This document shows, piece after piece, positions 43,266-62,590 of a DNA stretch of 64,000 nt. How positions within the stretch are numbered: position 1 is the stretch's first letter; each line of letters opens with the position of its first letter. Position numbers and translations under genes: made by a program. Below the pieces are notes generated by a model that was given only the letters and a program-made list of their open reading frames with translations, did no database searches and was not told the origin of the DNA. The stretch is from Oscarella lobularis (taxonomy: Eukaryota > Porifera > Homoscleromorpha > Homosclerophorida > Oscarellidae): positions 1,302,001-1,366,000 of the forward strand of contig NC_089194.1 of assembly GCF_947507565.1 (NCBI RefSeq). The letters run 5' to 3'.

Positions 43266-44011
43266 CTGGGGGGGAGGGCGTATAGAAACGTGATTGAGAG
43301 GCAGTCTCTGAGTCTTTCGTTTCCTCGACCGTTTATGGCGTGAGTTTCTTTACTGGATGCACATGAACTGACTAGATCCAGATGCGCGTCAGTGACCATC
43401 CTCTCATTAGAGCTCAATTACCAAATTGAATTGCTAGAAGAACGACTGCCGAACTTTTGCTTGCTCTGTGCATCTTTGCTAGTAGCAGCCAAACGACGAC
43501 GTCTAAAGAAGAGAACTGCACGCATATATATATTGAGCAGACTCAAACGAAAAGCGAAATTTAATTGGCCTCGTTCTTGCTCGGAGAACTCGAAGGTGCG
43601 GCTGTAGCAGCGAGGTTTTCCAAGCTTTCTCCAAGTCACCTCGGCATTTTGTGTGAAGAAATCAGATGCTCAGTTCAGGCTAAAAATAAGAGATATGGCT
43701 TTTGAAATCACGGGTCTCAATTTCAGCACACCTGGTTATGAGGGCAATTTCTTTAGGCGAATGCACGTTCAAATTGCGTGCATTTTATTATTTATTATAT
43801 TTCTTACAAAAATCTGCATTATTCGTTATTGAATGTAGCAATTTATTTTTGGCAATGAAATCACGCTTCTCGCGCCTAAATTCAAGATGGCGGCAAATGC
43901 CTCGTGAACCGAACGCCTTTCCACGATTTCGTCTTATTACGCTTTCGTGCAGATTATTGCCTGGTAAGGATCAATACAGTATGTACAGCCATAACGTCCC
44001 GTACAAGGAAA
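43266..44011. other. Region between Cys-rich exons and USP gene
   Basis: Likely holds the missing 5' exon(s) of the Cys-rich gene on the minus strand and the USP promoter on the plus strand. I could not fix either. Otherwise nothing is seen. A TTAA simple repeat lies just before it (42998-43017). Confidence 0.4.
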
Positions 44012-48435
<4,424 letters not shown>

Positions 48436-49730
48436 CGTTTCCGCGTAGAATTTCTACTGTGCTGTGAGTGAACGTTTTAATCGCGGGAGATTTGTGTGTA
48501 CCGTTAATATTATTAAGTCGAGAAGTCAAAGAAGTCAAAGTTCTAGCGGGTCTCTCAGTGTAGCGCACGTTTGCGTTGTAGCTGCCTGATGGAACGTAGC
48601 ACCTTGATTTTGCTGACACGGCGTTTTGCCGTTACTGCGTTTTCGTTCGCTTTTCGCGTCCAAATAGCGAACGAATGTCTTTAGAATGGACTCACAATGC
48701 GTTTTGCGATCGATTCATCGCGTCTACTTCTCGTATTAGGGCATTTCGTGGCAACGCGACGATTGACGTCATGCGTTGCTCAATGTAGCGTGACAGGGCG
48801 TGACTTGCGTACGTAGGCACACATTCCTTGTCGTTTCTTCGGTTTTGATTTGATTTGCGACCAAATTTCGTTAGTTTTTGTCAGCAGAAATGCATTTGCG
48901 GCCGATTGGCAGAGGTTTCTGTTCAAACGAGGCACTTCTTGTCACTTTTTGATCGTGAATAGCTGCAGTCGTTCGTCCCTAGTCGCGTATGAGTATAAAT
49001 ACCCAGCGTTTACAAGTACTTATCAGATGGAGCAGAGCAGAGCTCGTGGCTAGGATAGAAGCTCTCCCCAAGGTTTGAGTGCATCGATGACCCGGTGGTC
49101 GCCTCATTCCTCACTTGACAAGGGTGTAACATTGCACGCCTTCCTAGTTCTCGCATCTCTCTCCCAGCTCCTGGGCACCTCTGTCACCGGGATAAACCTC
49201 CATAGCACCGTCTTCCGTGGGGTTTGTGTCAAGTGTCGATGTTTTTTGTTCTTTTTCAATTGTTTTACGTTCAAAACGCGCGTTTTTCGACGTTTTAATG
49301 GCCAAACGACGCGTCTCTGACGTATAAGAGTAGAAAGGGGGCCCCAGTTCATAAAGTTTGCGTGCACTGCAGAGCATTGCTCGCAAACGAACAGTCTAAC
49401 AGTGCGGAACACTGTACCAATGTCGATCAGCAAAAAGAACAGTAAAAGCGTGTAAAGGAGGGGGAGACCTCATGCTCCAGGCGCAATCAAATTTTGTTGA
49501 ATCAGATTCACAGGTACCGCTTTTTAGTCAGCCTGAAATGGAGTTGATGGGGCCGTTCAATTTTCAGTCTTGATTCTAAGCGCTCTGATCAGAGCAAGAA
49601 AGTACTTATTAGATGTATCAGAACTCTCAACTTACTATATTTCTTCTTATAGAAGCCTCGCTCCGCTTGCCTTTCTCGCAGCAGTATCAATCTCGAGATA
49701 GCATCGTCTCTCAACTACTGAGCACCGGTA
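48436..49730. other. Intergenic, no gene recognised
   Basis: About 1.3 kb downstream of the USP gene. Small overlapping frames on both strands near 49075-49430 show no domain or biased codon use. No clear repeat is seen until the direct repeat at 49731. Confidence 0.5.
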
Positions 49731-49878
49731 AGAGACGTAGTTGGGGGACTGACTGGGACACTAAGGCTGGGGAGCTGCCGAATGCATGGGGGCCTCAGTT
49801 CAGAGTTAAAGTAATTTTTGATTCAAATTACCGTGACTTACGTAGCTCTTGATTCAAACTTAGAAAAACGATGCCAAG
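49731..49878. repeat. Left direct repeat flanking the foldback/satellite element
   Basis: Starts GACGTAGTTGGGGGACTGAC and ends with a CTTGATTCAAACTTAGA-A-AAACGATGC block. The same ordered words occur at 52388-52500 in the same orientation with small indels. Confidence 0.75.
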
Positions 49879-49977
49879 CGCCGCTCGCGCGCAACGAAAG
49901 GGAGACACCCCTCGAAAGATTCGTAGTTGAATACCTTGACTAAAGATACCGCATTTGTATTGTTAACAATAACTTTA

Positions 49978-50316
49978 GTTTCCATTCGTTGCGCGCGAGC
50001 GGCGCTTGCGATTCAAGCGCAAGGAACGCCACTCGCGCATAAGAAGTACTCTGTAGCGTTGGCGGGAACGCCCACTTTTGAGGGGCAAGTGTCTCCCGTT
50101 CGTTGCGCGCGAGCGACGCTTGCGGTTCAGGCGCAAGGAACGCCACTCTCGCATAAAAAGTACTTTGTAATGGGGCAAAGCAAGATAACGGGCAAAGCAA
50201 GATAACGGCAAAACAGTTTTGAGGCGAGATAACGGGCGAAACAGTTTTGAGGCGAGATAACGGGCAAAGCAAGATAACGGGCAAAGAAAGATAACGGGCG
50301 AAACAGTTTTGAGTTA
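49978..50316. mobile_element. Left inverted arm of foldback element
   Basis: Contains a roughly 118-bp unit (GTTGCGCGCGAGCG, GCAAGGAACGCCACT, AAGTACT, GGCGGGAACGCCCAC) about one and a half times. A series of AAGATAACGGGC words follows. The whole is the reverse complement of the right arm (51809-52345). Apparent open frames across it are mirrored on the two arms and are not genes. Confidence 0.8.
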
Positions 50317-51808
50317 TCTCAAAACTGTTTTGCTCGTTATTTTGCTTCAAAACTGTAAATTTGCTTGTTATTTTGCTTCGAAACTGTTTTGCCCGTTATT
50401 TTGCTTCAAAACTGTAAATTTGCTTGTTATTTTGCTTCGAAACTGTTTTGCCCGTTATTTTGCTTCAAAACTGTAAATTTGCTTGTTATTTTGCTTCGAA
50501 ACTGTTTTGCCCGTTATTTTGCTTCAAAACTGTAATTTGCTTGTTATTTTGCTTCGAAACTGTTTTGCCCGTTATTTTGCTTCAAAACTGTAAATTTGCT
50601 TGTTATTTTGCTTCGAAACTGTTTTGCCCGTTATTTTGCTTCAAAACTGTAAATTTGCTTGTTATTTTGCTTCGAAACTGTTTTGCCCGTTATTTTGCTT
50701 CAAAACTGTAATTTGCTTGTTATTTTGCTTCGAAACTGTTTTGCCCGTTATTTTGCTTCAAAACTGTAAATTTGCTTGTTATTTTGCTTCGAAACTGTTT
50801 TGCCCGTTATTTTGCTTCAAAACTGTAAATTTGCTTGTTATTTTGCTTCGAAACTGTTTTGCCCGTTATTTTGCTTCAAAACTGTAAATTTGCTTGTTAT
50901 TTTGCTTCGAAACTGTTTTGCCCGTTATTTTGCTTCAAAACTGTAAATTTGCTTGTTATTTTGCTTCGAAACTGTTTTGCCCGTTATTTTGCTTCAAAAC
51001 TGTAATTTGCTTGTTATTTTGCTTCGAAACTGTTTTGCCCGTTATTTTGCTTCAAAACTGTAAATTTGCTTGTTATTTTGCTTCGAAACTGTTTTGCCCG
51101 TTATTTTGCTTCAAAACTGTAATTTGCTTGTTATTTTGCTTCGAAACTGTTTTGCCCGTTATTTTGCTTCAAAACTGTAAATTTGCTTGTTATTTTGCTT
51201 CGAAACTGTTTTGCCCGTTATTTTGCTTCAAAACTGTAAATTTGCTTGTTATTTTGCTTCGAAACTGTTTTGCCCGTTATTTTGCTTCAAAACTGTAAAT
51301 TTGCTTGTTATTTTGCTTCGAAACTGTTTTGCCCGTTATTTTGCTTCAAAACTGTAAATTTGCTTGTTATTTTGCTTCGAAACTGTTTTGCCCGTTATTT
51401 TGCTTCAAAACTGTAAATTTGCTTGTTATTTTGCTTCGAAACTGTTTTGCCCGTTATTTTGCTTCAAAACTGTAAATTTGCTTGTTATTTTGCTTCGAAA
51501 CTGTTTTGCCCGTTATTTTGCTTCAAAACTGTAATTTGCTTGTTATTTTGCTTCGAAACTGTTTTGCCCGTTATTTTGCTTCAAAACTGTAAATTTGCTT
51601 GTTATTTTGCTTCGAAACTGTTTTGCCCGTTATTTTGCTTCAAAACTGTAAATTTGCTTGTTATTTTGCTTCGAAACTGTTTTGCCCGTTATTTTGCTTC
51701 AAAACTGTAAATTTGCTTGTTATTTTGCTTCGAAACTGTTTTGCCCGTTATTTTGCTTCAAAACTGTAAATTTCTTGTTATTTTGCTTCAAAACTGTTTT
51801 GCCCGTTA
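50317..51808. repeat. Tandem array of about 25 copies of a 59-bp unit
   Basis: The unit runs CTTCGAAACTGTTTTGCCCG-TTATTTTG then CTTCAAAACTGTAAATTTGC-TTGTTATTTTG: two related halves of 28 and 31 bases. Copies are almost identical. The main variant is loss of one A (TAATTTG, 58 bp) at about 50531, 50707, 51001, 51120 and 51531. Two of these are 176 bases apart, a three-unit step. Low divergence points to recent expansion. Confidence 0.95.
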
Positions 51809-52345
51809 AACGAAAGATAACGGGTAAAGCAAGATAACGGGTAAAACAGTTTTGAGGCGAGATAACGGGCAAATTTACAGTTTTGAAGCAAAATAACGGG
51901 CTAACAGTTTTGAAGCAAAATAACGGGCAAACAGTTTTGAAGCAAAATAACAAGCAAATTTATAGTTTTGAAGCAAATAACGGGCAAACAGTTTTGAGGC
52001 GAGATAACTCAAAAACTGTTTCGCCTTGCTTTGCCCGTTGTCTTGCTTTGCTTCATTACAAAGTACTTTTTATGCGAGAGTGGCGTTCCTTGCGCCTGAA
52101 CCGCAAGCGTCGCTCGCGCGCAACGAACGGGAGACACTTGCCCCTCAAAAGTGGGCGTTCCCGCCAACGCTACAGAGTACTTTTTATGCGCGAGTGGCGT
52201 TCCTTGCGCCTGAACCGCAAGCGCCGCTCGCGCGCAACGAACGGGAGACACTTACCCCTCGAAAGTGGGCGTTCCCGCCAACATTACAAAGTACTTCTTA
52301 TGCGCGAGTGGCGTCCCTTGCGCCGCAAGCGTCGCTCGCGCGCAG
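51809..52345. mobile_element. Right inverted arm of foldback element
   Basis: Mirror of 49978-50316. Reversed words AACGGGCAAA-CAGTTTTGA are followed by about two and a half copies of the 118-bp unit (AAAGTACTTTTTATGCG, GAGTGGCGTTCCTTGCG, CGCTCGCGCGCAACGAACGG). Arms plus the central 59-bp array form one element of about 2.4 kb without any transposase frame. Confidence 0.8.
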
Positions 52346-52387
52346 CGAGTTGAAGATCGCAAAAAATTTTCAGAATTAGTTTTTAGA

Positions 52388-52500
52388 AAGAGGCGTAGTT
52401 GGGGGACTGACTCGAACGCTAGCAGGGAGCTGCCGAAGGGCCTCAGTTCCGTGACCTACGTATCTCTTGATTCAAACTTAGACAATGAAAAACGATGCGC
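52388..52500. repeat. Right direct repeat flanking the foldback/satellite element
   Basis: Repeats the left flank (49731-49878) in the same orientation: GGCGTAGTTGGGGGACTGAC, GGGAGCTGCCGAA, GGCCTCAGTTC, CGTGAC-TACGTA, CTTGATTCAAACTTAGA. Shorter by about 35 bases. Confidence 0.75.
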
Positions 52501-52753
52501 AGCATGACTAAAAAGGAAATGATGCGCAACATTAAAGTGTCCTAAAAGTAAAGATATTGACTGCGGTCCCACCTCTGAAAGCAAAAGCTTCCGACGGGCC
52601 TGCGCCGCACTGAAACTTTAACTGTGATTAGAAATTTTGAAAGATTGTCAACCACGTGAAAAGAAAAAAACAACAACACCAACAACAACAACCACGCACA
52701 CTTAGTACTAGTATAGAGACAAAACACGTCAAAAGTTCAGCGCCACCAAACGC

Positions 52754-57733
<4,980 letters not shown>

Positions 57734-58499
57734 GACACGTGTGAACGTTGATATCGTGACATCATCATATTGAATTGACATCACGTGACAATGCTTCAGT
57801 CATTTTTATAAGATTTCCAATTTATGCCCCCCCACTTTCTACAGTAGCAGTTTTAGTTAATTTGCTGTTTTTAAAGTATGACGTCACTCGCTCAGCACTT
57901 AGCGCACGTCCTGCTTTTCTTGCCACTGTCTGAGCTGCTCCAGAAGAGTAACAAGAAGACTCTTGAAACTCAAGCCGAGGCACTGAAACGTGGTGATTTA
58001 TGCATGTCGTTTTTCTACGCCTCAACAGAATTTCTCGCACAGATGCGGGGGCCCCTTGAGCAAGGCGCGTCAAGTCAGCTGCATCCTCTCGCCACTAAGC
58101 GATCCCTCGCCGCACGCACCCGAGCTTCTCCTCATTCCTTTCACCTCCGCTTTTCCTCCAGGCCTCACGTATGCGACGGGAAGACCAACCAAGGTTTGTG
58201 TGTCTCTGCACATGCATTACACTGCATTTTCATTTTAGAAGTAGGTAGGACGGTTTAGAGGCTATATATAGTAGCACCCTTCCCTGCGGTTTAGACCTCA
58301 TCGTCTCTTTCAGCGATGATAGCTCGCTAGGATTTCCATTGGCTTGTAGCTAAGTTAGAAGACACGACGCCGACTACTTCATTGACTATTTCTTCTGACA
58401 TCAAAACACATTGATACTATAACCATTACACCAAACGTCAAAAAACGAGACAATTCTTGAACTAGTCATACGCAGAAGTCCCAACTCGAGTCTACGCCT
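57734..58499. other. UBA1 promoter side and an uncertain short plus-strand gene
   Basis: The UBA1 start at 57733 faces a plus-strand frame beginning at 57878 (MTSLAQHLAHVLLFLPL), only 145 bases away, with TGACGTCA at the start. That frame runs to KRGDLCMSFFYASTEF. A second frame nearby has the protein-like DPSPHAPELLLIPFTSAFPPGL, given here only in part. Two spliced exons of a small divergent gene are possible. I do not recognise the family and could not join the frames with confidence. The rest (58260-58499) shows nothing. Confidence 0.3.
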
Positions 58500-61400
58500 C
58501 TACTGAGGCACGAAGAACTTCATGTATACGGGATAGTGATCCGACACACTATTCCACGCGGCAAACGCTTTCATTCGATACTTCTTTGTGACATGATCAG
58601 AACCGACTTTAATACGTTGACGAAAGTCAGGAAAGACAAACGGCGAAGTCATTCTAAGGGGTTCTATGTGAAGAATTTCTGGATTGTATACGTGGCAATT
58701 CTCAACCCCCGGCTTGTTCTTTTGGGTCACCGGCCACACGTAGTCCAGTCTCTTGAACTTATCGTATTTTGTAAAAGTCGCACCTGACAGTCCAGCCATT
58801 TCACACCTTATAAGAAGAGTTGGAAAACAGTCGTCGCCGATTTCAAGTATATAATTAATTCTCTTACTTGTGCTTGGGATCAGTGAAGACGCGGTTAAAG
58901 TCGCCGAGAAGAAAGGCATTCGTCCTCTTTTCTTGCGGGACGTTTTTCTCAGCTTCTGCGCGGTATTTCTCCCCTGTAGTAACGCTGGCGCCGCTGTCTT
59001 CGTTTCTTACGTGGACGTTTATGAGAGTGAGCGCGACCACCGAATTTTTTTTCTAAGAAGGAAATGCATCTTTTCGTCACGCGCTATGTCGCAAGACTCT
59101 TACGAAGCTGCACATGAAAGCGGGACGAGCTTGTTTGCTGACAGTGCCTGTCATGTCGATTTCCTTGCAATCGCTCACAGAAATATGGCTCTTTACAGCG
59201 AATCCAAGCTCCCGCGTCTTCGACCAGTACCACATTTTATTAATCACGATATTATTTGTCTGTACAACGCCGGGCATCGATGTCGAGTCGTCGAACCTGT
59301 CGGGTCTTTTCGTTGGGCTCAATTCTTGCACGGCGACGATGTCAAATTTATCGAGAATCGTCTCGAATTCTTTCGCGAACACGATCTCTTTTCTTCTTTT
59401 GAAGGCGGACTGGTCGGCTGTTGGATCGATAGTCGGATCAAAAAATCGCATATTCCACGTGGCGACTTTGTATTTGGTGTTCGAGTGGGTGAACGTCACC
59501 GGTAGATGGTCACTTAGGTCTCGACTTCGAAACCTTGGCATGTATTTTCTTTTATTAGCCGGAAAACAAGCCAACATTTCGCGATTGTAATAAGTCATAC
59601 GATCGATTTGATCGACGATTGCGTATTGGTGAGCCTGCGGAGGACACGTCGAATTCTTAGTCGAAATTCTTGGCGATTGGTGAATGTCTGCACCCTTCGG
59701 AGTTTCTTCACCGGGGGGTGCGTTGTTGATTGTACCCATCGTCTTGTTCGCGTCGTCTGAGTGCTCCGGATAATAGGTGTACATTAGACGAACGTTTTTG
59801 CTGACTGCGAATCGATCGAAATGCGATTCTGGGTTTGCGTCGTCGCTGTTTTCGTTGAGCGTATCGCGATACGTCGTCGGTCCGGGATCAGGAAACTGCA
59901 TGTCTTTCCTATGCAAAGAGTAACTAGATCGGTCTACGAAAGTCGACTAATTGCGCTACGTACAAGATTTCCATTGTCGTGTTTGTGTCGTCGATCACAT
60001 TGGGTTTCGATGTTTGCGAATGTGACTTCTTACCTGCACCAATGTTAAAATCGCCAGCAATCATGACGATTCTGTTGCTCGATTTCATGTTGGCGATGCT
60101 TGATTGAATACGCCCCAGCTCTCTGTATCTAGTGGAGGCGTAACCGTTGGTCAGATGAACGTTATATATGGTGAATGTCTTTTTAAACGTCGTTACAGCC
60201 TCATTCTGCAAGAAAACCAAAACAATCATAGAAAAAATACTTCATGTTTTTCGCTTGTTTCTCTTTACCTACCTGAAAAGAACAATTCACGGCCGCTTTA
60301 AACAGGACCGTTTTGCAGGAGACAATTGAAAATTTATTCGAATCGTACACGAAAGCAAAGTTGTCGATCGCGTGGAGTTTCCGACCGGGCAAGAACTTGA
60401 GAATGTTGTCGCGAAAGAATGTGTACTCTTTGCTATTTTTATCGGTGAGCGTCGTTCCGACCTCCTGCAAAGCGAGTATCTCGGCTCTCTCAATAATATT
60501 TCGAAGTGTTTCTGCTTGCTCATCCCGGAACACGTGGAAGAACTTCTCCAGTCCTTGAATATTGAACGACCCAACTGTCAAAAGAGATCATAGAACGCGA
60601 CGTTATAGGAAGAAACAAAGAACGTACTCCTCGTTCCGCTCGGAAGGTAGTCGTCGTGAAATTTCATACCGGCTGGATCCAAGAGTCGGGCTTCCTTCAG
60701 AATTTCGCGCACGTCCTCTTCGATAAATCGTGCACCGCAGACGTAAGCTTTGCTGCAATCGGGCTTTTTCGGTGTCGCCGCACGGTACGGTGGGTCGCCC
60801 GGCTTGTTCGTAGCCTTGCAGAACGCGCCCGAGCTCCTCAGCGACACGAGTCCAGCAATGCTGACAATTTTTTTCCCCGCCGTTTTCGTGAACGTGAAGA
60901 AGGCCGAGCCGCTTAGCACCGTCTTTCCTTTGCATACGTCCAGTTGTTTGCACTTGAGAGCGATCAGTTTGTCCTTCTCATCGAATTTGCAATCTTGAAG
61001 GGCAGTGTTTATGCTCGGCATTTTCGTATCGTAACGGGCCGATTTGTGAGCGAGCCAAGTCGATAGGTAGACCTCTCGCCCTTTAATTGTTTCTTCCCTT
61101 AGCCCGTACTTAGACTTAACCGACTCGCTGCCCGTGAACCAAGACAAAAAAGGATAAACACTTGGTTCTTTTTTTGGCTTCCTGTAAAGTTGAATGAGAT
61201 AATGTCTACGCGCTTTCTTGAAATTCGCATGTTTTATCTCAATGCTATCTCCCAGAAACTCGAAATGCATCGTCGGCGTTGCGTCAGAAGGTAGGCACTC
61301 GGATCCTGTTAGTACAACTTGCGGCGACAGGAGAACGCCTTCACATATGCGCTTAACCGTCTTCGACCTCTTGGCACTCGGAGCGCCCGAGTCCGCCGAT

Positions 61401-61618
61401 GCGTACCCCGTTTGAGTGATGACTCCGAAAGCTTGGTAGCTTGCTTGAGCAGCCGGATTGCCGAAGTCGTTCGCCATAGTCGCCTCAATTGCGACGAACG
61501 ATCGGCGACTGATGCCGTGGCATGCGACTGGTGGCGGGACGACGCCGAGGAAGACGAGCAGCAGAGCGGCGGCGAGCATCTTCAGTGTGTGGAGCTCCAG
61601 AAGCGACTGGCACTCCAA
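58500..61618 (-). CDS. Secreted fusion: inactive trypsin-like domain + two DNase I-like (EEP) domains
   Basis: First exon 61618-60640, with a signal peptide core (MLAAALLLVFLGVVPPPVACHG). The trypsin-like fold keeps ICEGVLLSPQVVLTGSECL, where TAAHC would be, and GSAFFTF, where GDSGGP would be. Catalytic His and Ser are lost, so it is a pseudoprotease. Next, EEP domain 1 (about 60581-59480): GSFNIQGLEKF, ILALQEVGT, YNVHLTNGY, MIAGDFNIG and LSDHLPV. Then EEP domain 2 (about 59475-58500): VATWNMRFFDP, DIVAVQELSP, INVHVRNED, LLGDFNR and SDHYPVY. All core DNase I-type residues (Asn, Glu, Asn-His, Asp-Asn, Asp-His) are present in both. It may be an extracellular nuclease or phosphatase; the substrate cannot be told. 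The stop at 58500 follows FVPQ. I know no described protein with this order. Confidence 0.85.
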
Positions 61619-62590
61619 AGAGGATACACTCGGCCTTTCTACCCTCGTTGAGTAGCTAATAGGTCACACCCACCCAGCTTTTACCTACCTCAGCTAATAG
61701 CACATGCACGCGTGCCGACCCGTTTAAGATTAGAGTAGAGGCGGGTTGCATTTCAATCCCATTAATTCGTGTGAAGTCTGTGGCACATTTTGAGATTTGA
61801 AGTGAACTTATCTATTGCCCATCCCTAGATCACGAAAGAAACTTGTTTGATGCTTCAAAGGGTCTGTTTCTCCTTAGCATGCGACGCGTTAGCACCCCGC
61901 CCTTTGTTTGTTTCTATGCTTTTGTTTGTCGTCGTTTAGGGGTTTGACCTATAAGAAACGAAAGAGCCTCGGAAACAAAAACAATAGAACGTTTTCTCTC
62001 TGATGCGCATGGAAAGTAAGTCGCCCAATACCGTTGATCTCTTTGCTGTAGGAGACGCTACCTTGCCGTATACTAGCCTCTACGCAAGAGAGAAACGCAA
62101 GACTAAAGGCGGCGTCACGCCACCCCCTATTAGAAGTAGATAGACGGCGTGAAATGGTTCTGCATGGTACGCCACGACCATCTGTTCTTTAGAGAGAAGT
62201 AAGCAACTTTTGGCGTCATTATGTTGCTTGCGTTTAGCGGTGATTACACATCTGCCTCTTTGCAATGTGCTGAAATCATCTGAAAACACCGAAATGGTTC
62301 TTTTATCAGGACTAAATGGGCCTGGTAAGACACCGCCGATGATATCGTTTTTAAAAGAGGTTTTAAGAAATTTCTCTGTGCGTGGATGGATCTCAAAGTT
62401 GGCGCCAGTCGGCTCTTGCTAAAGCGTTCCGCGCGGGCAGTCAAAGGAAAGTTGAGTCTCGCCGTGGGGCCAAAATTGGATCCTCCCCGAGGCAAAATGC
62501 TTTTAGTCCGCGATGCTCTTTGCCACACTATAAGACTCTACTCAAAACGGCACTTCTACTCAGAGCGGGTCGCAACGCTATCGCCTAAAC
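61619..62590. other. Intergenic/promoter region between divergent secreted-protein genes
   Basis: About 970 bases between two divergent starts. Short overlapping frames (for example 62386-62590) run into the next gene in a different frame and are not supported. No repeat or RNA gene is seen. Confidence 0.5.

Noticed and set aside
49940-50350. Minus-strand frames in the left foldback arm, matched by plus-strand frames at 51883-52379
   Set aside because: The two sets are mirror images of the inverted arms. No similarity to a transposase or other enzyme could be seen.
50317-51808. CRISPR-like regular repeat
   Set aside because: Units abut each other with no unique spacers, and the setting is an animal genome.
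50424-51953. Several 77-134 codon open frames of almost identical sequence on both strands
   Set aside because: They are read-throughs of the 59-bp tandem array, which lacks stops in some frames. The same peptide recurs with array period and has no start context or domain.
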